In this document: positions 1 to 9,931 of the stretch, piece by piece
How the letters are laid out: the number at the start of each line of letters is the position of its first letter
How positions within the stretch are numbered: the stretch's first letter is position 1
From: Capitulum mitella
Taxonomy: Eukaryota > Arthropoda > Thecostraca > Pollicipedomorpha > Pollicipedidae
Reading direction: 5' to 3'
NCBI GenBank assembly: GCA_030062745.1
Contig: CP099846.1
Span: 25,379,201-25,443,200 of the forward strand
Length of the DNA: 64,000 bases
Program-made: the position numbers and the translations under genes
The notes under the pieces: model-generated
Told to the model about the DNA's origin: nothing
Databases searched by the model: none
Seen by the model: the letters and a program-made list of their open reading frames with translations, nothing else

Positions 1-315
1 CCCGAACATTTCCGAAAAATCTGAGGTGACAGATTTGTTGCAATATCACAATCTCTAACCCTCGAAAGTTTTTTGTGATATCATGTTCTGCGAAAAAGTT
101 ACAGGGCGCTAAACTTTTTTGGACATAGGTCCACATGGCCTGACCTAGACCAGACACCTTACTTGACCTACGGTCAAAAATTTGGCACAAGGTGTAAAAA
201 TGATCTAGTAAAAGGTACACAAGATTTCGTGGCGCTGCATTTGTTCGTTCTCTCGCAGTCTCGGAAAAACCTCAGGGGGGGGGGGGCGGTCAACGGCCCC
301 CCAGTCGGGGGTGGG
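1..315 (+). mobile_element. Family A TTAA element, right part, cut by window edge
   Basis: The sequence matches the last 315 bp or so of the complete family A element at 11633-12849, including the TGACCT-rich segment and the terminal G-tract/C-tract hairpin at about 277-304. The terminal CGGG-TTAA of intact copies is here degraded to GGGATAA. It abuts the left part of family C copy 1, so one element was inserted into the other. The remainder lies outside the window. It is noncoding; its divergence from other copies suggests an old insertion. Confidence 0.75.
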
Positions 316-780
316 ATAAATGTTATGTGCTCGGGATACTGGCGATGGTGCCATTCCACGACTTGCAGCAGGTACTGCTTTTATCTTTCGTCTTTCGTCA
401 TTTCTTCGTTTTACACTTGGACAGGAGCCGTATCTCGCTGGGCGAAGCCGTTGATCACTGCGATGCCGCGCAGGACTTCCTCGGCGTTCTTGAAGCCAGG
501 TGCTGTCTCCCCATCAGCGGGATCGACGACAAGGAAGCCCATGTTAATGTCGTAGGCCTTCATGATTCCAAATGATTTTGCGATAATGACGTCCGCCATG
601 GTCTTCCTACCCAGAACCTCCTTTGTCGCGTGATCCATGTGCACTCGCTGGAGCGGGCCCTCTGATCAGTCCATGGAGTACCGCAACCATCCTCCTCTTC
701 ATCCAATAAGGCACGCCGTCGTCGAAAAACGACAGACCAGTCAGTTCTTCGTTGAGTTAGCACCACGGCGCAACCAGTTC

Positions 781-935
781 TTAGGGGGAGGGGAGGGGCG
801 GAGCTCAATAAAAACTGAAATCATACGAAAACCGCCTGCTGGGAGGAGGTTAGGCTTGGGGTTCACTAAAAAATGATGGCCTAAGGTGAGGGAGGGGGGG
901 GGAGAGGTGGGCACCCAGGTCCCTCTCTGGCTGCG
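781..935 (+). mobile_element. Family D MITE fragment inside family C copy 1
   Basis: The stretch contains the family D core (ACTGAAATCATACGAAAACC followed by a GCCTGCTGGGAGGAG stretch) and ends in GGCTGCGCTGG, the degraded right terminus. The left CAGGGGCGCAGCC end is missing. Family C copy 2 has no such insert at the matching place (37780-37800), which shows that it is an insertion. Confidence 0.6.
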
Positions 936-1129
936 CTGGTGGATACCATAGGTGATTGGCGAACTTCTTGGAGGTCGCCTTCGGGATTTCCGCATTCAGA
1001 TCAGGCTTTGCGGGAAGGCCCGATCGTGCACAGGAGTTTTGACCGACGATGGAGCGCAGAATCATGCACTGAAGTAAAGAACAACGATGGAAGAGACGAA
1101 GCTCATGAATACCTCCAGTTCACTGGGAG

Positions 1130-1287
1130 TTACGAAGATTACGAAACAAGAAAATCTTAATCTCTATTATATTAATATATATATATATATAATAGAGATT
1201 AAGGTATTAAGAAAATCTTAATCTCTATTATATTAATATATATATTAATATAACAGATATTAAGATTTTCTTGTTTCGTAATCTTCG

Positions 1288-1290
<3 letters not shown>
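1130..1290. repeat. AT-rich palindrome with 32-bp perfect arms
   Basis: Positions 1130-1161 and 1259-1290 are exact reverse complements over 32 bp. The interval between them contains a direct duplication of a segment starting AAGAAAATCTTAATCTC (about 1149 and 1209) plus short TA runs. The structure could extrude as a cruciform. It sits inside the family C transposase pseudogene and is absent from copies 2 and 3. Confidence 0.85.

Positions 1291-1365
<75 letters not shown>
1291..1365. repeat. (TA)n microsatellite
   Basis: About 37 uninterrupted TA units run on directly from the right arm of the palindrome at 1130-1290. Confidence 0.95.
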
Positions 1366-1368
<3 letters not shown>

Positions 1369-2948
1369 TAGATTATAGGTCCCAGCCATCTAGCACAATG
1401 TGAGCACCTGGTTGGAGAAACCTGACTCCCCGCGGGTGCTCTTCGCCAAAGAAGATGATCGGGACCTTAAAGAACTCACGATAATCATCGCGAGGCTAGA
1501 TTTCGACGAGCTTCTCACGGCAGAAGGCGACGACACGATCCTTGGAGGAGAGAAGCGTCTCTGCCACTGCTGGCTCCAGGCCTTCACGCATCATGAGCTC
1601 AAACTTCCTCCGATCCATGTGCCTACATCTCCTCTTGAAGCGCTTGAGCAAGGAGATCCCCGGTCCCGAAGACGGACCGAAGCACATGGAAAAAGCCGTC
1701 TCTGCACCATTTCGAAGACATGATGACGACAAACGAAGTGAAAGAGCTGTCGCCCAGCTGCTCTGTTGAAGAAGCGTGCTTGCTCACAGCACTTGTCCGA
1801 TTTTACCGGGGATGGTGTCGGAGCTCAAGCCGACGACCTTGTCCGAGGTCTTCCTGTTTTCCAGACAATGCGCGACAACGTCGACTGTCGCTGCTCCAGT
1901 TCCGTTTGTGAGCTTCGGAACACCATAGAGTTTGGCAGCACTTCCTGGACCGGTTGCAATGACATGGAGTCGATCCACCTTCTTCTTCCCATCGTCGGGT
2001 AACAGATTGCGGACTCAGTGCACCGCCAGGATGGGTGGCACAGAGATAGAATGCCAGATTTCCTCCGCAATGTTTTTTTTTTGTGATCTACGCGGCCGCC
2101 TGATCGAACTTCTGTCGATCGCCAGCTCAGAGGAGCCGAGGCCAAAGGCCGAGGCCGACGCCGATAGGCAGTGGGCCGCCGAACGATCACTGAGCTTGGT
2201 CAGATCGAGGGCTCCTGCCAGACCAGGAGCGACGATGTTCTTGGCCCTCCTGCAGGGCCGTTTCGAAGGACAATTCATGGCGAGGGGCTGCGGGTCATCC
2301 TCATCAGTCAGTTGCGTGCTATCCGTAAACGAGCATTCCAACTGGGCAGTTATGTCGTGCTCGGCCTGCTCTTCATTCTAGCGGCGTGCCCTTTCTGCGG
2401 CCTGCTGTTGTCGTTGAAGAACTCGCTCCTCCTTCCCTGAAAAAACCTCATCGACTTCCACTATGAAGCCTCGGCGGCCTGGTTCCCGTTGGGCCTAAAG
2501 GAAACCTTTACCAACCTGGATTTTTATGATCTTAATGGTGCTGATATGGGCGATTTCAAAGAGGTCTTTAAGTCTGCTCCTAAGTTCCTCGCATTTCTCC
2601 GTTTGCGTGGTGGACGTCTTGCGTTTGCCCTTGATGACAGCTTGATACTGGTAAAACGTCCTTTTGAGCTACGTTATCATGTTCCGCTCCGGGCAGTTGG
2701 AATGCGGGCTTTGTTCCACACCTTCATCACTTCGCGGACGGCCTGTGTTTGGGCCTCCCTCTGAGTAAGCTTATCCGCACGATGACGCAGGTCGCCGCGG
2801 GCGGTCCTTAAATAACCCGGCGTCTTAGAACGCGCGGAAAATTACCAGACCGACACCATGGGATACCGTGGGCTGGGCATGGCTTGGCTTGGTGTTTAAA
2901 AACTGCTATATCTCAGCCACAGTCTGCAAACGACGGCCAGGATGTTGA

Positions 2949-3111
2949 CACCGGTGCAGCCAAAGGGAAGGCACGGTGGGCCTGGCCTCCCTTAGGCCCT
3001 CATTTTTTGTGAAAACCATTGTACATCGTCTTCCTAGCAGGCGGTTTTCATATGATTTCACTTCACAATGAGTTCCGGTCCGCCCTCAAGAAAATCCTAG
3101 CTGCACCCCTG
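2949..3111 (-). mobile_element. Family D MITE with 8-bp target duplication
   Basis: This is a 163-bp insert starting CACCGGTGCAGCC and ending GCTGCACCCCTG, inverted relative to the copy at 33496. It is flanked by GATGTTGA (2941-2948) and GATGCTGA (3112-3119), an 8-bp duplication with one mismatch. Family C copy 2 lacks the insert at the corresponding position near 39770, giving a natural empty site. CAGGGG-type ends and 8-bp duplications are typical of the hAT superfamily. It has no coding capacity. Confidence 0.8.
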
Positions 3112-4146
3112 GATGCTGACGAGATGTTGGGGACACCTTCAATTCTTTCCAAAACGGGCCAGCAGGTTGACTATTCAGGGTAGCTTCTGTTGATCTAATC
3201 TATCCCGAAAATACAGTTTCTCATCAAATTTTAGCCAATTTGTTATGAAATCCAAGAAAAATGTAAAAACTGACCCAACGCAGGACAAACAGTTCGGTCC
3301 CCAAAATGTCTGGCCGCAGAATTAAATAAGCCATCTCAAGCTGAAATATTCTCCTTAGCTCCGCCCCAATGAGATATCGTCAACACTGTCATGATTTGCA
3401 GACTGGTCTAAGCCATGCTGGTGAAACAGAGGGAAAATGAGCATGGCATTCACAAAACCATGCAGAGCAGAGCAGCAAAAGTGACGATGTTATCACATGA
3501 ATGTGTAATTTTCCATTTTCCTGGTCTAAAACCCGGGTTTAACCACCTGGCTCGATGAAGTCCAACCAGTTAGGTACTGGGATTTTGGCGGGGTTTTAGA
3601 TCAGGGGACGACTACAGTACTGCTGGACTGTCACCACATTCATATTAGCATTGTCCACCACAGCCAAATCACCCTGACCACCAACTCACCCTTCAGTTTT
3701 CTTGCGTTTTAACATGTCAAACAAGGCTGCCAGCCTCTTCATCTTGATGAGCTTACAGTGCATTGAAACGCCTCGGCCATTCACGGGACAACGGCGGCAT
3801 CGGGTGCCGGCGCACCAGTTACCAAACACGTTCGTCAACGGTCACTAGATTTGCCTGCAATACCTGTGGTAAAGTGGTGCTGCCAAGTGAGCTCCCAAAT
3901 TACTCCATGATTTAAAATACCCGTCGTTGGATGTCGCTTTGCGAGACCCTCTCGTGCGCAGCTCTTTATGGTATACGCTAGAAAGCGTATGTCATATCTG
4001 TTTACGTCGGAAAGCGATCACCGCAGTTATTGTTCTACTCTTGGGCGCTTTTTTGCATGGGCAAAGGCTCTTGCACGGAAGGGAGGGTAAAGTGAAGGAC
4101 GGGGCATTTAACCCCCCCCCCCGTTAACATGTCAAAATAGGCCGTG

Positions 4147-4310
4147 CCTTTGAAGCAATAGGAGGTCCCCTTGTGCTATAGGGAACCCCTGCAAATCATA
4201 AGGTCCCTTTTAGGCCATAGGAGGCTACCTCAGCACTTTTTGGTGGAAGCCCCTTTGCGTGAAGAAATCCCCTTTTCTGAGGGCCCCCTTAGACCATTTC
4301 TGGCTTTACC
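4147..4310. repeat. Degenerate ~20-bp tandem array
   Basis: Successive lines of the form AGGAGGTCCCCTTGTGCTAT, AGGGAACCCCTGCAAATCAT and AAGGTCCCTTTTAGGCCAT repeat every 19-21 bp. It resembles the arrays at 13900-14570 and 15784-16010 in period and in its GGNCCCTT core. It begins exactly where family C copy 1 ends. Confidence 0.6.
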
Positions 4311-6728
4311 TGCCTGGTGATTACCATAGGCTTAATAATGAAATATATGGAAATAAGAGGTCCAAACCCTCCCAACCTCCGGATGTTCATCTAAGCATCA
4401 TGACTAGATAATTATTTTAAGACTTAATATGGCAAAGGTAAGCCCAATCAATCCTATATGCCCGCTCCACCCCCTGTCTCCATTATTTTCCCATCGGATT
4501 TCAGTTGCTTCATCTTTGATTTTGATGAAAATGACTCAGAAAAGGCTTTTAGTTTTCCGTCATTTACAAGTTTACACCGCAGCCCTGCATAAACCGGCAC
4601 TGAGGAGTACAGTTAAGTAAATGGTTCACGCTGCCCGCTCCTCTCGTATTGTGCAACGTGCAGGCGAAGGGACCGCTGTCCTTAACGCCAGTTTAAACTT
4701 ACATTTTCAGCAATTTTCCCGTCGATCAAAGGCACACCCAGTGAGACTGGTATACATATGCTGTACGTTTTAGGCCGCTCCTATGTTGGAAATGTTTTGT
4801 GGGGGGTAGATCGATTCCATTTATTATTTGCTGAAATGAAACATGGCATTTAGTACGCTGAACTGAACTGTGGTTGGAAGCTGACTGAGGTAGACTGTTT
4901 TCGGCTCCATTGTGCATTTACACCATGGCTTTTAGCCGAGATGTGGTACGGAGGCAACTATCCCCAGTCAAAGTTAGCTCGACAGATGCGTAGCTATTTT
5001 GGGGCCTCATTGGACTTTTTGGACAAAAACACCCTGAAACGCAGTGAACTGGAGTTCTCTGTGATGACGTAGTACCATGATCTGTATGTTTCTGCCTTGC
5101 AATTTATTTTTGATTTCACATTTTATAAATTCGCGAAAAGGCGAAATTCGGGGTCTAGATAGTTCTATGTCACACGCGACTTTGAGAACACTCACTGTTA
5201 AAAGTTGGTGTGGCATGCCACACTAACTTATGAAGCTGGTGTGGGGGAGGCCACGCCCGCCCCACCGCATTCTCCTACTACGCCAGTTGTAAGACTTGCG
5301 TCTCCTGCTTGTATTGCTGCAGCGCGGCGTTCTGGGCAAAAGGTGACCACGGTCTGAGCTCGCCCGCACTTTACCGCACCAACCTCACCGCTCGGTCACC
5401 TGACCGCCGCCGGCCAAGGGTTGGCGTTCGCAGGCCCCGGGGCCACATGACAGCCAGCTCCACGCGCCAGGCGCGCGTCCAGCCCTACACAAGCATTACG
5501 GATCGAATGGTGACGTCAGCTCGAGACTGGTCGCCAGAACGAGCATATCAAGATGAGCGGTGGCGACTGCAGCCGTATTCATGCCATTTTGCTGCTCATT
5601 TCGATTCAGTCTGTGTCTTTCAACATTCTTCCGCAAAGCAGTTATTAAAAAAACTTACTTCACTGACAAAAAGACGCAAAAGCCTGAAAACAATGACTGA
5701 GTCATTCATATAAAAGATGAATAAAACAAGACACGTTAGTTGCTGAAGCAACAGCCAGAGGCAGGCGGTCCCACGCGGCCGCTGCCTGGTATGCGAAAGC
5801 GCTCTGCGCGACCCGAGTCCGCACCTTGGCAGATCCAGACTCCCGGCCACAGTCGAACGGGTCCCTCACAGCGAGGCGGTGGGCCGCCTCTGAAATAGCG
5901 ACCGCACAGAAGCGGTGTCATCGTCTAACGTCCTGTAAACGGTCAACATCCATCTGGCTGATCAACTCCTGTATCCGCCGCAATATTGCCACGAATCGAC
6001 AACACCCATGTTACTTCACACTGACGTATTCCGGCACAACAAAACGCCAATAATACCTGTCTCCGAATCTCTCCGGGCACCCGGCACGTAAACAGGCGGA
6101 AGAATTCACTGTCTACTGCAGCCTTAGCTCGGACAACCATTTCTGTGCTCGTGAGCGCGACATATGCCACAACCCCGTCATTACAGCTGGCCAATTGCCA
6201 CGAATCCTAGCACGCAACTCAGAGCTCAGGTCACAACAGCTGACCCACTGCCACGAATCGCAGCACGACACGTAATGCCCGGCGCCAGACAGCACCGCCA
6301 TCTTCCGACTAACTCCCAAACACTTGTGCTCGACCTCCACCACAGGTGGCAGTGCATTATCGGCTGCGCGCTGACCCTCAGTCAGGTCAGACGCGCTCGC
6401 AAGGGTTGCGAAAGCCTCGAACAGTACCTATCCGGTGAGAACAAATCTATGAGAGTGAGTCTGAACGCACATAGATTCAATTGTTTCGCACATCGATTCG
6501 CACATAGATTCAATTCTTGTTCTTCAGGTAACACGGTTTTCACAGTGGCAAGTCTGCGTGTTTTATACTCGGACGCAACCAATATACACTTATAACACTA
6601 AGTCCTTGCTGCCCCTTCGAAGCAAGCACGCGCTATACTCTCTTCATGATTTTTCGTGCGACGCTCTTGTTCAGAAGTCTAAAAAGTCTTTTACGATGTG
6701 TTCGTAAGGCCTGTGCTTACTTCAGTAC
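4311..6728. other. Unassigned noncoding-looking DNA
   Basis: I recognise no gene here. The longest open frame (5309-5713, plus strand, 134 codons) is arginine/serine-rich and matches nothing I know. The motif GCCACGAATC recurs at about 5989, 6197 and 6250, and a segment CGCACATAGATTCAATT is duplicated near 6467-6515. No splice-consistent coding blocks stand out. Confidence 0.5.
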
Positions 6729-6891
6729 CAGGGGCGCAGCCAGGATTTTCGTAAGAGGGCCCAGAGTTCAGAAAGACCTGAAATCATACGAAAACCGCCT
6801 GCCGGGAAGACGATGTGCAATGATTTCCACAAGAAATGCGGGCCTAAGGGGGGGGGGGACCGGGTCTCCAGCCTCCTTGACTGCGTTTATG
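6729..6891 (+). mobile_element. Family D MITE with 8-bp target duplication
   Basis: The element starts with CAGGGGCGCAGCCAGGATTT and ends CTGCGTTTATG, a decayed form of GGCTGCGCCCCTG. It is flanked by TTCAGTAC (6721-6728) and TTCGGTAC (6892-6899), an 8-bp duplication with one mismatch. It is 163 bp long with a G-run near 6848-6859, noncoding and of hAT type. Confidence 0.8.
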
Positions 6892-7599
6892 TTCGGTACC
6901 CTCCAGGCGACCCAATGGTGACGAAACGTCCGCATTTGGGAGGGGGGAGGGGTGCACTAACGTCCTCCATGTCCACTGACTTTGTGGATCAGATGGCATT
7001 GCGCCAATGTCGTTTCATTGAAATGGTAACACCCAATGTCAGTTGATTTATTGGGTATGTAACCTTTAGATGTTACGTCTAGAGAAACGCCTTTATCCCC
7101 GGCCTACCCTTCCCTTTCCCAGCAACCATAGGTAAGTGCGTATCCAGTATTTCAAACGGGAGTGGGAGATACTGCAGTGCATAGATCTTTGCTGAGCTGA
7201 CTGCTGGCTGTGTTAAAACCGGGAAGGAAGGGACGTGTTAGATAGGCATAGGGCCCTGACATGCCAATGACGGAACCGTTGGAACCCTAACGTCCTTTCT
7301 GTTATGATACGATAAGTAAGGCCTTTGTAGCTTTGGCACATACATTCCCTAAGCATGCAAAGAAGCATGGATGTCTGCACGCGACATTCGTGTCGGCGTC
7401 TTTGGACATCACCAAGTACAAACGACGCTTGAGAACGTAATCACCTGCTGTTTCTACAGCTGAATGTCAGAGGTGACTTGCACCTGCCTCGTGAACACAG
7501 GCTCCTTCGCATGTATACCTACTTGCATGCGACCATCGTCATGTTCGTAAGTCCAAGGCAATTCAGCGCATCTACCGTCGCTGCGATGTGCGCGAGAAA

Positions 7600-8091
7600 A
7601 CGCAAACAAGCGCATTCTAGGGCCATTTCTCAGGTGTTTGGACGATGAAGGGCTGTCGTCGGCGGGTTATGCCGCTTTGTTTCCGTGCGAAAACGGCAAC
7701 AATTAACCGGAGGCGCGTGTGAAATGAGCGGCTGCTAGCGTCCTCCGTCCGTGGGCGGCGCGACCCGTAGGACAAAGCGCCTGGTGCGCGGCGGCCAACG
7801 AGCTCTTGCATGGTCTGAAGACGACTTCACTCGACCAGCGTGCTTCGAGGGGGCACGTCGCGATCAAGCGCCGGTCGGTGCACACCTTGGCTCCGGGGGT
7901 TCGACGGCCCTGTTGTTGCGCCGGCTGCGCCTGCGTCGCGCCGCCTCCGAGGATTCCGCGGTGACGTCAGACCGTTCTCCCAGTCTGCGAGGTAGGCAAA
8001 GCAAAAAGAAGAAACTCGACATCCCTGCGCAAGCCGCGATCGTTGCCGTTGCTTCCCGGGCGCCGGGGCGCCTCGAGCCGACGTCATCGCG
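7600..8091 (+). promoter_or_regulatory. GC/CpG-rich upstream region of the channel gene
   Basis: CpG density rises sharply from about 7600 and stays high to the start codon. No TATA box is evident near the start. A GAG|GTAGGC sequence at about 7988-7996 resembles a splice donor, so a short 5' noncoding exon is conceivable. The role is inferred from position and composition only. Confidence 0.3.
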
Positions 8092-9321
8092 ATGCGCCTG
8101 CTGAAGAAGCTGCTGGAGACGGCGCCGGGCGACCCGGACGGCGCCGGCAGTCCGGGCGCTCGTCGGCTGGCCCGCCTGGGAGAGATGGCGCTGCACGCCG
8201 GCTGCCTGGCGGCCAGCTTCTACCTCTGCTGGCTGTCGGTGGCGCGCTACCGCACGGAGCCCGTCCACACGGCCATGTTCGTGGTCCAGACGGGCGTGCC
8301 GAACCTGACCGTGTGCCCGGGCGACGGCGTGCCGGAGAGTTCGCCCGAGGCGCGCCGCCTCTGGCAGGCGGGCAACATCAGCCAGGAGGCGTACGTGCGC
8401 GCCGCCGACCGGCCGCTGGTCTGGGTGCTGGCCAAGTGCAGCGCCGGCGGCGGCACGTGCTGCGCGCCCGTCTGCGCGCCTGACGAGCGTCGGCTCGGCC
8501 GCTGGACGCCGGTGCTGGTGCCCGGGCCGCGGCGGCCGCTGCTCTGCCACCGGCTGCAGCTGGGCCGCGCCGACGCTGTGCTGGTGCGCCGCAACGGCGC
8601 GCTGTCCATGGACTTCTTCGTGCCGCCCGGCGCACCGGCCGACGGCGGCCTGTTCGACGTGGTGGCGCACGGCGGCGCGCAGCCGGTGCTGCTGTATGGC
8701 GTGGGGCCGCGCAGCGCGGCCGTCTCGGCGGCGCGGCAGAACGGCCGGCCGCAGCACGCCGCCGTGCGTGTCGGCACGGCGGCGATGCGCAGCGTGTCGC
8801 GCCGGCGGCGGCCGTGCCGGCGCCGGCCCGGCTACAGCCAGCAGCACTGCCGCATCGCCTGCTGGCACGCGGCGGCGGCGGCCGCGGCCGGCTGCCGCGC
8901 GCTCGGCTTCGGCGCGCCGCCGCCGCAGCCGCCGTGCGCCAACGAAACGGCGCTGGACTGGTTGTACGCACTGCTGTACCGGCAGCCGGCGGCGGCACCG
9001 CCCTGCCACTGCCCGCCCGCCTGCCTGGTGGTGAGCTACCGCGGCAGCGAGGAGCGACGCTACTATCCGGGCGCGCCGCTGCCCACCGTCACCGTGGTCA
9101 TGGACCAGTGGGCGACGATGATGGCGCAACAGCTGTCCACCACGCCGCAGCAGCTGGTCTCCGAGCTGGGCGGCCTGCTCAGCCTGCTGCTCGGCTACTC
9201 GCTGTGGACGCTGGTGGCCGTCGCCTGGCGAGGCGTCAGCGGCCTGTGTCGGCTGTGCCGCGGCGGCGGCGCCGAGCAACGACCCCCGCCGAGCTCGGCG
9301 GCCGTCGTCAACGTCGCCTGA
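8092..9321 (+). CDS. DEG/ENaC (pickpocket-like) ion channel subunit
   Basis: This 409-residue single open frame has the layout of an amiloride-sensitive sodium channel subunit. A short cytoplasmic N-terminus is followed by a first membrane helix at about 33-51, then VPNLTVCPGD (69-78), the family's post-TM1 signature. A cysteine-rich extracellular region follows: C241, YSQQHC (248-253), C257, C268, C282 and the CHCPPAC cluster (305-311). The second helix (about 353-376) is LGGLLSLLLGYS, with GYS matching the G-x-S selectivity filter. The acidic residue usually found shortly after the filter is absent (LWTLVAVAW). The protein is shorter than most family members (about 450-650) and has an eight-alanine run (259-266). 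ATG 8092 is the first in-frame start after a stop at 7993; the frame is open from 7996, so an upstream exon cannot be excluded. The gene is extremely GC-rich and isolated among transposons. A divergent but intact gene is most likely; a retrocopy is possible. Confidence 0.85.
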   Translation: MRLLKKLLETAPGDPDGAGSPGARRLARLGEMALHAGCLAASFYLCWLSVARYRTEPVHTAMFVVQTGVPNLTVCPGDGVPESSPEARRLWQAGNISQEAYVRAADRPLVWVLAKCSAGGGTCCAPVCAPDERRLGRWTPVLVPGPRRPLLCHRLQLGRADAVLVRRNGALSMDFFVPPGAPADGGLFDVVAHGGAQPVLLYGVGPRSAAVSAARQNGRPQHAAVRVGTAAMRSVSRRRRPCRRRPGYSQQHCRIACWHAAAAAAAGCRALGFGAPPPQPPCANETALDWLYALLYRQPAAAPPCHCPPACLVVSYRGSEERRYYPGAPLPTVTVVMDQWATMMAQQLSTTPQQLVSELGGLLSLLLGYSLWTLVAVAWRGVSGLCRLCRGGGAEQRPPPSSAAVVNVA

Positions 9322-9725
9322 CGATGCCCGCGGCGCGTGCGGCGGCCACATCGGGGAGCGGCCCGTGAGCCGGCGGGGCGTCGGTGGTGATGGATTCACG
9401 GAAGGTCTGTCTGGGCTCGTCGTCCATTCGCGTGCTTTGGGCTCAGAGTGGCGTCATCGTCGTCTGATGGTCAGTAAAGTCGCAAAGGTTAATCACGCAA
9501 AGCGTTGAGGCGAGACGGAGCGAAGCCTGCTGAAACGCTTTGTTTTAACACTACCATTGTCATCATCTGAGCTTTCCGTGCGAGAGTGAATCCGGGCACG
9601 TAGGGAAGCATTGATTATATCGATTCGATAACAAGGAAGCATAAAAATAGATAACCGGAAAATCGGATCGTAAGGCAGAATGACAAAATTCTAGAGGTGA
9701 ATATCCGCGAGGTTGTTGTTACGGC

Positions 9726-9931
9726 CATGGGTGTAACCAGCGGGGAGGGAGGGGGTTTTGGGGGGACACGACCCCTCCAGTTTTGGCAAAATGGGCTTTA
9801 CTCCCCCTAGTTTTTGCTGGAAATTGAATTTTCTTTGTCATTTCCTATTGGAAAATATGATTTTGGGCCAGATTATCCCTCCGGATTCTAATTTGCCACC
9901 TACCCAATTTCTGGGACGTGCCTACACCCAG
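9726..9931. mobile_element. Possible short MITE with TGGGTGTA ends
   Basis: The left end CATGGGTGTAACCAGC and the reverse complement of the right end (TGGGTGTAGGCACG) are similar. The interior has G-runs near 9739-9765 and C-runs near 9891-9905. No clear target duplication is visible, so boundaries are approximate. Confidence 0.4.

Larger units (their letters stand above)
340..2490 (-). pseudogene. Family C transposase pseudogene, copy 1
   Basis: Reverse-strand translation in several frames recovers blocks shared with copies 2 and 3. In order from the N-terminal side they are: a segment with ALDLTKLSDRSA and a helix ending LGSSELAI; DRLHVIATG...KLYGVPKL with VVGLSSDT; the GPSSGP..LLKRFKRR..HMDRRKFE block near 1600-1700; AVAETLLSSKDRVVAFCREKL; and a C-terminal block with NGFAQRDTAPVQV near 411-480. 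The blocks are split by stops, frameshifts, the (TA)n palindrome at 1130-1365 and a MITE near 781-935. I recognise the block order from a widespread, poorly named group of invertebrate transposon proteins. The fold is presumably RNase H-like (DDE), but I cannot assign catalytic residues here. It is not expressed as an intact protein. Confidence 0.65.
320..4146 (-). mobile_element. Family C hAT-like transposon, copy 1 (left end missing)
   Basis: The stretch is colinear with the complete copy at 36637-40760. It starts inside that element, just right of the family A fragment. It ends at 4146 with a diverged form of the terminal inverted repeat (AAAATAGGCCGTG against AAAATAGGCCCTG). Its interior carries a broken transposase on the reverse strand, a (TA)n palindrome at 1130-1365, and two family D MITEs at about 781-935 and 2949-3111. 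Stops and frameshifts throughout mean the copy is dead. Confidence 0.8.

Noticed and set aside
7864..9399. 511-codon open frame on the minus strand across the channel gene
   Set aside because: It is antisense to the DEG/ENaC frame and arises from GC-rich codon bias; its composition (Arg/Ala-rich) shows no domain, while the plus frame has a full channel architecture.
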